Origin: Trichloromonas sp034006665
GTDB taxonomy: Bacteria; Desulfobacterota; Desulfuromonadia; Desulfuromonadales; Trichloromonadaceae
Assembly: GCF_034006665.1 (NCBI RefSeq)
Contig: NZ_JAVESI010000016.1
Location: 1 to 64,000, forward strand
Reading direction: 5' to 3'
Length of the DNA: 64,000 nucleotides
A program made the translations under genes and the position numbers. Positions 58,828-64,000 of the stretch are shown in pieces. The notes under the pieces are model-generated. The model was not told where the DNA came from and did no database searches. It was given only the letters and a program-made list of their open reading frames with translations. Each line of letters opens with the position of its first letter. Position 1 is the first letter of the stretch.

Positions 58828-59825
58828 GACGGGTCTCCCGCAGGCGGAGCCAGCTCGGGCGCCGGAATGTTGAAGTGGGTCTGGATCAGTTTATGAAGCA
58901 TGGCGCGCACATGCTCATCGACCCCGTGACCGAACGCCTTATCGAAGGCATGATAGACCACCGGCACATCCGTCCGCTGGGCTCCCAACAGCAGTTTGCG
59001 GCCCCAGCGTTTGAGATCCCGGATCGAGATGGGGCCGGGACAACTGCCCTGCCGATAACTGGTGCGGATATCGGCAGCCACCTTGACCATGGCGCTGATG
59101 ACCTTCTCATCCAGCTGGGGCAGGGCGCCGGACAGGATCTGCTCTTCGATCTTGGCTGCGGGATAGTCCAGGCTCCACTTTTCAAAGCGATTGAGGGTGG
59201 CCAGATTAAAGACACTGGTGGCCGCGTAGATATCACCTCCTTGACCATCGCCCCGGGTGTTGGCGGTAGCCGCCATCAAAATCCGGTTCGCCGGAGTGAT
59301 GACCGTGCCGTCATCCAGAGTCACCGGCGCCTTTTCCAGCAGCCGATGACAGGCCATCATCACCTCCGGATTGTAACCATCGATCTCATCAAAGAGGAGG
59401 GCATAGCCCCGGGCATAGGCTTCCAGCAGGGGACCTGGGGTAAAGACCGTATTGCCATTCACCAGCTGAACCCGGCCCAGGATATCGTCCGGTTCGGTAC
59501 TCTTCTTCGCACTGACGATCACCGTCGGCATGTGCAGCTTGGCGAACAGCTGTTTTAAGGCTTCGGTCTTGCCGCAGCCTGTCGGACCGGAAACCCACAG
59601 CGGCTCCGGCTCTGGATCGCACAGCCATTCGATGCAATCCTTTGCCAGTTCCGGGCTCCAGACATAGGTTTCCAGGGCTTGGGGGACTAGGGGATGACCC
59701 GGCTTGAAACCGGGCAGAGGCATTTGACTGGCAAAGCCGAAGATCTCCTGCACGCTGTAGGTTGTCGCTAGTGGCTCAGGTGCGCTGAAAAGATGGGTGA
59801 GGGATGGATGTGTCGGGTTCTTCAT
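58824..59825 (-). CDS. CobS/MoxR-like AAA+ ATPase
   Basis: The 333-residue protein has a AAA+ core: Walker A VSGPTGCGKTEALKQL near residue 93, sensor/Walker B ALLFDEIDGYNPEVMMACHRLLE near residue 145, NTRGDGQGG and the arginine-bearing LNRFEKWSLDYP. It matches CobS-type ATPases of the MoxR group, which remodel a partner through a VWA protein. GGAGGAG lies ahead of ATG 59825. Partners on the island are the WGR-like protein, DUF3150 protein and CobT-like VWA protein. There are no cobalamin genes nearby, so the chelatase role is unlikely. Confidence 0.82.
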   Translation of the reverse strand: MKNPTHPSLTHLFSAPEPLATTYSVQEIFGFASQMPLPGFKPGHPLVPQALETYVWSPELAKDCIEWLCDPEPEPLWVSGPTGCGKTEALKQLFAKLHMPTVIVSAKKSTEPDDILGRVQLVNGNTVFTPGPLLEAYARGYALLFDEIDGYNPEVMMACHRLLEKAPVTLDDGTVITPANRILMAATANTRGDGQGGDIYAATSVFNLATLNRFEKWSLDYPAAKIEEQILSGALPQLDEKVISAMVKVAADIRTSYRQGSCPGPISIRDLKRWGRKLLLGAQRTDVPVVYHAFDKAFGHGVDEHVRAMLHKLIQTHFNIPAPELAPPAGDPS

Positions 59826-59959
59826 CGAAAGTCTCCTCCAGTTCGGGGTCAGATGGGCAAGGCAGACCAGCAGCCGGATCCCTGGTTTTTGATCGGATCC
59901 GGCGGCCGGGTTTAGGGCGAAGCACAATCGGACAGATTCTTGACGGGCTTAGGGCGCTC

Positions 59960-60148
59960 TTAGCTCATCAGCCAGCCAAGCGCCTGACGGCCATACTTGT
60001 AGGTACCGTAGCCCACTCCCGCACCAACAGCGGCCACCGCCGCCGCGACGCCGTAAGCCAGGGTACAGGCCGGGTCACCCTGGGCGTTCATCATTACTTT
60101 CTGGCCGACTTCCAGGGCCACCTGGATCACATCCTTCTCGGTACTCAT
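59960..60148 (-). CDS. Small protein with one membrane segment
   Basis: The 62-residue protein (MSTEKDVIQVALEVGQKVMMNAQGD...) has one hydrophobic stretch, LAYGVAAAVAAVGAGVGYGTY, that could span a membrane, and a short C-terminal tail. AGGAAAGG stands ahead of the ATG. No family is recognised. It lies between the nuclease-like gene and the CobS-like gene on the same strand. Confidence 0.5.
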   Translation of the reverse strand: MSTEKDVIQVALEVGQKVMMNAQGDPACTLAYGVAAAVAAVGAGVGYGTYKYGRQALGWLMS

Positions 60149-60195
60149 GGGCGTATTCCTTTCCTGCGGTTTTGGGTTGCGTGGGATGGTGGATA

Positions 60196-60240
60196 CAAAA
60201 AAACCCCGTCATCTGCTCTCGTGCGATGCGGGGGGGTTGG
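60196..60240 (-). terminator. Rho-independent terminator on the leftward strand
   Basis: On the minus strand AACCCCCCCGCATC pairs loosely with GATGACGGGGTT and is followed by TTTTT. It divides the recombination genes from the small membrane protein and the CobS-like operon. Confidence 0.7.
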
Positions 60241-60309
60241 CGTGCTTTTTTGAAAAGGTTCCTGTATTTAAATGCCCGGAACGATGAGGCTGTCGTTCGG
60301 TCGCTTGTT

Positions 60310-61140
60310 TTACCAGTTCCGGCACTGCTGCTGATACGGACAGCCACTGCAATGCCATCCCGCACAGGGCAGAAACGCCTCTGCCGCGATGCCGGATAAG
60401 ACGGCATGGGCCATACGGATAAAGCGTCGGGTGTCCGCCGGCGTTCTGAGGGTTAAGAGCCGCTCGACTTTGGGCGTTTTGAGCTTGCGGATGACGTTGT
60501 AGCAGCAGTGCAGGGTCTCATCCGGTTTCAGGTAGCCGTTGTGCCTGAGCAGCAGCGCATAAGCGCTCAGCTGCAGATCCTGATCGATGGATTCCTGAGA
60601 CGGGGAATTCTTGGCGGTTTTATGATCCACCGCCAACAAACGGCCCAGCTGATCCCGCAACAACAGATCCACAGCCCCCACCAGATGAAACTCCGTCAAG
60701 TCGCCATCGGGCGTGGTCAGTGGCAGACTCAAGGGCAGTTCGGTGGCAACGACTTCCATGCCGCAAAAGCCGGGATCCTCCAGATACGCCCGGAGCAACT
60801 GTTCTCCCCAGGCCAGCAGCTCCGCAGGACTGGTTGCTTCATTGCTGTAGAGAATGGGCGCGCGAGGGATCGCCAGCTCGGAGCTTAAGGTCTCCCGATA
60901 AAACGCCAGCACCGCGTCTAGCGGCTCTGCGGCACCCTTCATCCGGAAGGCCTCATAGTAGTGCGCCAAGGCGGCATGGATGCTGCTGCCGAGAATCAGG
61001 GCACTGCTGGTGTGCTCTGGCGGATAGCCCTTGACGTACTGAAAAAAGTAGCGCAGAGAGCAGGTCAGATAGGTGTTGACCTGGCTGTAGCTGAGATGCA
61101 GGTGATGACGTAACACCCTTAAGGAGGGGGCAGGGCTCAT
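60310..61140 (-). CDS. Cas4/AddB-like PD-(D/E)XK nuclease with Fe-S-type cysteines
   Basis: The 276-residue protein has LSYSQVNTYLTCSLRYFFQYVKGYPP at the start and VGAVDLLLRDQLGRLLAVDHKTAK near residue 155, which gives the D...DxK nuclease core. The C-terminal CAGWHCSGCPYQQQC, with the early cysteine, fits the four-cysteine Fe-S cluster of Cas4/AddB-type exonucleases. It starts at ATG 61140 with AAAGGAGG and overlaps the stop of the Rad52-like gene. Such nucleases make single strands that annealing proteins use. Confidence 0.82.
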   Translation of the reverse strand: MSPAPSLRVLRHHLHLSYSQVNTYLTCSLRYFFQYVKGYPPEHTSSALILGSSIHAALAHYYEAFRMKGAAEPLDAVLAFYRETLSSELAIPRAPILYSNEATSPAELLAWGEQLLRAYLEDPGFCGMEVVATELPLSLPLTTPDGDLTEFHLVGAVDLLLRDQLGRLLAVDHKTAKNSPSQESIDQDLQLSAYALLLRHNGYLKPDETLHCCYNVIRKLKTPKVERLLTLRTPADTRRFIRMAHAVLSGIAAEAFLPCAGWHCSGCPYQQQCRNW

Positions 61141-61154
61141 AAGTGAACCTCCTT

Positions 61155-61847
61155 TCACGCGGCCTTGACCTGGCCGGAAAACAACGCTTCGATCAGTCTG
61201 GAGGCATCGGCTTTATTCAAAAAATCAACCATGCGGCCATACACCTGCTGACAGTGCCGGGTGATATCGGCAGGGCTCAAGCCGGCCTCCGCTGCCAGCT
61301 TCAGAATCAGCGCCTTCTGCTTGGCGGTCAGGCGAGAACCGGAATTTACGGCAACGGGCGGCGAAAGCGGACCTGATGGTGAAGACGGATGTGGCGGTGA
61401 TGGTTCCGCAGGCTGGATACGCGGCGGAGACTGCCTCTGCGACTGAGGCAGGGAATCCTCCGCTGCCTCAGTCGGGTACAGGTTCACCCCCACGCCCAGA
61501 AGGGTGGCGGCCTTCTTCAGGCCATCGGTACAGGCGGCCTTGACATTGCTGCCCAAATCGACGATCTCACCGCTATCTTTTTGACGGGTGATCTGACTGG
61601 AGCCGTAACCCTCCTTGACGATTCCAGCGGTACTGACGCGCACATGGGCAAGGACTTCCCCGGCGGTGGCGTTGATCTCGACCGAGAGAATCTCAAAGCT
61701 CCAGGCGTGGTGAAAGGCCTGGTTAAGACGCTCGACCACCGCACTGCCTTCGACATAACTTAGGGTTGCTCCGAAGCTGCCCGGCCGCTGCCTGATCTGA
61801 TCCTTTCTGAAGGGCGTTGTAAGGGTCTTTCTGGTTTCGTCATCCAT
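61155..61847 (-). CDS. Rad52-family single-strand annealing protein
   Basis: The 230-residue protein begins with FRKDQIRQRPGSFGATLSYVEGSAVVERLNQAFHHAWSFEIL, the Rad52/Rad22 signature, followed by GYGSSQITRQKDSGEIVDLGSNVKAACTDGLKKAATLLGVGVNLY. A Pro-rich linker (about 130-175) and a short C-terminal helix bundle follow. Such proteins anneal complementary strands in phage-like recombination. AGGAGG precedes ATG 61847; the frame upstream is not needed. Partner nuclease overlaps its 3' end. Confidence 0.85.
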   Translation of the reverse strand: MDDETRKTLTTPFRKDQIRQRPGSFGATLSYVEGSAVVERLNQAFHHAWSFEILSVEINATAGEVLAHVRVSTAGIVKEGYGSSQITRQKDSGEIVDLGSNVKAACTDGLKKAATLLGVGVNLYPTEAAEDSLPQSQRQSPPRIQPAEPSPPHPSSPSGPLSPPVAVNSGSRLTAKQKALILKLAAEAGLSPADITRHCQQVYGRMVDFLNKADASRLIEALFSGQVKAA

Positions 61848-62179
61848 GGATGAACCTCCTTTGTTGATGTGGGTCGGCGCTGAAATGGCGAAAACACCCT
61901 GAGAGTTCAGGGCACAAAAAAGCCGGGATTTCCTGGTAGAGGGAATGACCGGCAGCGAGATCTTAGGAACTGGTGGCCTGACCCAGGCCGGATTACACGG
62001 CAATCTCAGATTGGCCAGTTACTTTCTTTTAACAAGAGTGAGGGGGGATTTTTTTTTAGGATGCCGAGTTGGACCAAGGGCCAGGCAGAGGCAACAGAAA
62101 AGCCGCTACCTCTCAGATGGGAGGTAACGGCCTGTAATGGGGTGAGAGGGTAGGGTTTTTGCTCACTTACGAGCAGAGG
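61848..62179. other. Intergenic region with two leftward terminators
   Basis: About 330 bp without a gene. Hairpin 61915-61954 (GCCGGTCATTCC...CCCGGC then TTTTTT on the minus strand) and hairpin 62098-62131 (GCCGTTACCTC...GAGGTAGCGGC then TTTTC) both point left. The second ends the Rpn-type nuclease gene. Confidence 0.6.
62098..62131 (-). terminator. Rho-independent terminator of the Rpn-type gene
   Basis: On the minus strand GCCGTTACCTC and GAGGTAGCGGC form a stem with a CCATCT loop-like centre, followed by TTTTC. It lies about 50 bp after the stop of the gene at 62180-63265. Confidence 0.75.
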
Positions 62180-63265
62180 TTAATTCTTCAGTTCCACCAC
62201 CTCTTCGGCTGTCTTGGCGTCGAAGATATTGTCGGTAAATCGCGCCAACTCCTCCACTGTAGCTTCCGAGATGCGCTGTTCAACATGCGGTGGGACAGAG
62301 CCGAAACGACGTAGAATCAGACTGGTCAGGGTCCTGGCCTGGCCTTGCCGTTTACCTTCTTCCCGGCCTTCTTCCCGGCCTTCTTCCCGGCCTTCCTGCC
62401 GACCTTCCTGCCGACCTTCCTGCCGGCCTTCTTCCCGGCCTTTTATAACCCCCCGTTCGATTCCTTGCTTAATCCCTCGCTCGACGCCTTGCTCAATCCA
62501 TTTCTGTGCTAATGTCGGCATAAGTTCCTCCAGAGTGTTGCTGGCTGCCAAACTGATTTCGATCGTCTTTTCATCCACATGGTCATTGCAGTGGATGGCG
62601 TAATGCAAATAGGTTTCGATCTTTTGCAGGGTGGTCTGATGGCTATACCCGGCCCGGAGAAGCATGACCGTAATCTGGGGCAGGGTGTCGACCAGGCTGT
62701 GCTTGCGGATGTGGTACAGGATCTCCAGAAACGCCCTGACCTCCAGGCTCAGCTCCAGACGCTGCCGATCCATCTTGGCGACGTCCCACAGGACATAGTC
62801 AAACTGCGGAGTGTAGGGCCGCATCACCTCCGGCACGGGAAGATCCAGCAGATCGATCAGGTCGCGTCGTTGCCAGCCTTCTTCCCCATGATACAGCACC
62901 AGCGGGATGATCGGGGGCAGTTTCTGCCGTGGGAACTGGCTGTGAAAGGCTTCCCACTGGGCCGCGATGTATTTGAGCAGCTGTAGGCTGCACCAGTCGT
63001 CGCTGGTGCTTTTGTGTTCAAACAGGGTGTAGATATAGGCTGAGCGGTCACTTTCTTTCAAGCGTACCCGAAAAACCATGTCGCTGTAACTGTTCTTCAA
63101 CTCCGGGCTGATGTGGTGATCCGGCAGGCGCTCCATGGTTGAGAGATCAAGCAGCGCCACAATTGGCTCCGGCAGTTCATGCTGGAACAGATTGCGGGTG
63201 ACGTTGAGATCATCCAGCACCCGGCAGACAAAGGTATCATGAGGGTTATGCAGGGAATTCTCCAT
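62180..63265 (-). CDS. Rpn-family recombination-promoting nuclease
   Basis: The 361-residue protein matches the Rpn/Transposase_31 group: HDTFVCRVLDDLNVTRNLFQHELPEPIVALLDLSTME near the start, then ELKNSYSDMVFRVRL and YIYTLFEHKSTSDDW as the D-(x)n-ExK nuclease core near residues 64-84. The C-terminal third holds a coiled coil and repeats of GREEGRQEGR, coded by short tandem DNA repeats. Related proteins promote recA-independent recombination and have been linked to phage defence. The start at ATG 63265 matches the family N-terminus. Confidence 0.85.
   Translation of the reverse strand: MENSLHNPHDTFVCRVLDDLNVTRNLFQHELPEPIVALLDLSTMERLPDHHISPELKNSYSDMVFRVRLKESDRSAYIYTLFEHKSTSDDWCSLQLLKYIAAQWEAFHSQFPRQKLPPIIPLVLYHGEEGWQRRDLIDLLDLPVPEVMRPYTPQFDYVLWDVAKMDRQRLELSLEVRAFLEILYHIRKHSLVDTLPQITVMLLRAGYSHQTTLQKIETYLHYAIHCNDHVDEKTIEISLAASNTLEELMPTLAQKWIEQGVERGIKQGIERGVIKGREEGRQEGRQEGRQEGREEGREEGREEGKRQGQARTLTSLILRRFGSVPPHVEQRISEATVEELARFTDNIFDAKTAEEVVELKN
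62357..62445. repeat. 12-bp tandem repeat encoding the REGRQEG tract
   Basis: CCTTCTTCCCGG and CCTTCCTGCCGA units recur in codon register inside the Rpn-type gene, coding for GREEGRQEGR repeats on the minus strand. It is a likely site for slippage. Confidence 0.7.
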
Positions 63266-63569
63266 GCTTGGTATTGTAGCCGTAAGCCCACTGGCCGGCA
63301 AATGGAAAAAACTTGGTCGCCGTTGCCTTGCCCTGCAACAGGTTCTCATATTCAGGTTTGCGCCCCCCCCCACCCGGCAACGCCAGGACAGCTCTAATTT
63401 GACATCCATGTCGGAAAATGGTCGGTAAAATCGACGGCCCACGAACAGCCCAAATCCGCATAGTCCCTGGTGGATCAGGCGAATTCACCGATGTGCATTG
63501 TGCCGGCGACTTGTTAAATGTCGGAAAATGTTCGGAAAAATAATATGGACCAGCGAAAGCGCCTGATAA
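63266..63569. other. Intergenic region at the right island edge
   Basis: No gene is seen. ATGTCGGAAAATG occurs at 63408-63420 and 63518-63530, 110 bp apart, each continuing as GGTCGGTAAAAT or TTCGGAAAAAT. They may be island-end or promoter sites. Confidence 0.5.
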
Positions 63570-63593
63570 TCACCGGACAGGCATGGGCGAATT

Positions 63594-64000
63594 TTCACGC
63601 TCACTACAGGTGTGGACGTTGTCGGCGGTGCTTCGGCCAACCTTCTGGGCTCTGCTAACTCCTACGGCACCGATGGCGACGACACTGTCGTGGCGCTGAT
63701 TGATACGGTCACCACGGCAAATTCGACGCTGAATCCGCTCGATGAAATCGACGCCGGCCTTGGTACCAACACCATGACCCTGAACGTGGTCGGTGATTTG
63801 GATGATGCTGCTGATTTCCCGGGTGGCGTAACCTTCGCCAACATCGACACGGTCAACGTGCGCGGCTCTGGCGCGTTGGGTGATGCTGCTGGCGAGTTTG
63901 ACTTGTCCACGGTGCTCGGCACCGCAGGTGAGGTGAACATCACCTTGGCAACTGCGGTTGCCACCAAGGTGGCTGCAGCTACCGACCTGAACGTCTTGGG
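63594..64000 (+). CDS. S-layer-like protein segment without a 5' end (runs off the window)
   Basis: The frame is open from 63570 to the end of the window and is homologous from FTLTT at 63594 to residues near 317 of the S-layer-like protein at 35803: FTLTTGVDVVGGASANLLG, GTDGDDTVVALIDTV and FPGGVTFANIDTVNVRGSGA align with FTLTTSVDDFTGGAGDDTFT, IPGGVSISNIETITVRSSGA. There is no start codon or ribosome site that would give the N-terminal export or anchoring part; the first in-frame GTG is at 63612. It may be a silent cassette or a gene cut by the island. The 3' end lies outside the window. Confidence 0.7.

Overview
The window looks like the chromosome of a GC-rich Gram-negative bacterium. Gene content suggests a Desulfuromonas/Geobacter-type lineage: heptose/LPS genes, a dTDP-rhamnose cluster, sigma54-NtrC regulation, and type I-secreted RTX surface proteins. 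This placement is an inference from gene content; there is no rRNA or tRNA in the window to anchor it.

Layout. (1) 0.1-5.6 kb: LPS inner-core genes (kinase-like protein, deoxyhypusine-synthase-like protein, hldE, gmhB) interrupted by small cassettes: one broken and one intact MNT/HEPN toxin-antitoxin pair, a four-helix-bundle (S23/IVS) gene between inverted repeats, and two copies of a palindromic repeat. (2) 5.8-10.7 kb: nucleotide-sugar dehydrogenase and rfbBDAC for dTDP-L-rhamnose. (3) 10.9-15.4 kb: a complete type I secretion system (ABC ATPase, HlyD-type adaptor, TolC-type channel). (4) 15.4-24.8 kb: Wzm/Wzt polysaccharide exporter, an acyltransferase-like protein, methyltransferases and a 1517-residue multidomain glycan-assembly protein. 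(5) 24.9-31.9 kb: ABC-type periplasmic binding protein, histidine kinase, NtrC-type regulator and TonB receptor, then a secreted CAP-like protein behind a sigma54 promoter with two upstream palindromes. (6) 32.0-39.6 kb: two giant RTX/Calx-beta S-layer-like proteins, the probable cargo of the type I system. (7) 39.8-43.2 kb: small mobile genes (HigBA-like pair, DUF4160/DUF2442 pair, REP-associated transposase with a repeated flank). (8) 43.4-63.3 kb: an integrative island with two related tyrosine recombinases. Its rightward arm carries a repeat-bearing HTH protein, plasmid/phage-type small proteins, an AlpA-like HTH and a family A DNA polymerase. Its leftward arm carries an Rpn nuclease, a Rad52-like annealing protein, a Cas4/AddB-like nuclease, a CobS-like AAA+ ATPase, a WGR-like protein, DUF3150, an AAA/PD-(D/E)XK protein and a CobT-like VWA protein. 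No capsid, terminase or conjugation genes were recognised. (9) 63.6-64.0 kb: a segment of another S-layer-like gene that has no 5' end and begins exactly at a sequence shared with the 35.8-39.6 kb gene.

How it works together (inference): regions 1-4 build and export surface glycan and rhamnose sugars, the type I system exports the S-layer proteins, and the island sits between an expressed S-layer gene and a promoterless S-layer segment. The observations most worth checking are the possible S-layer cassette, the CobS-DUF3150-CobT module beside recombination enzymes, the island-borne DNA polymerase cassette, and the sigma54 promoter with paired operators.
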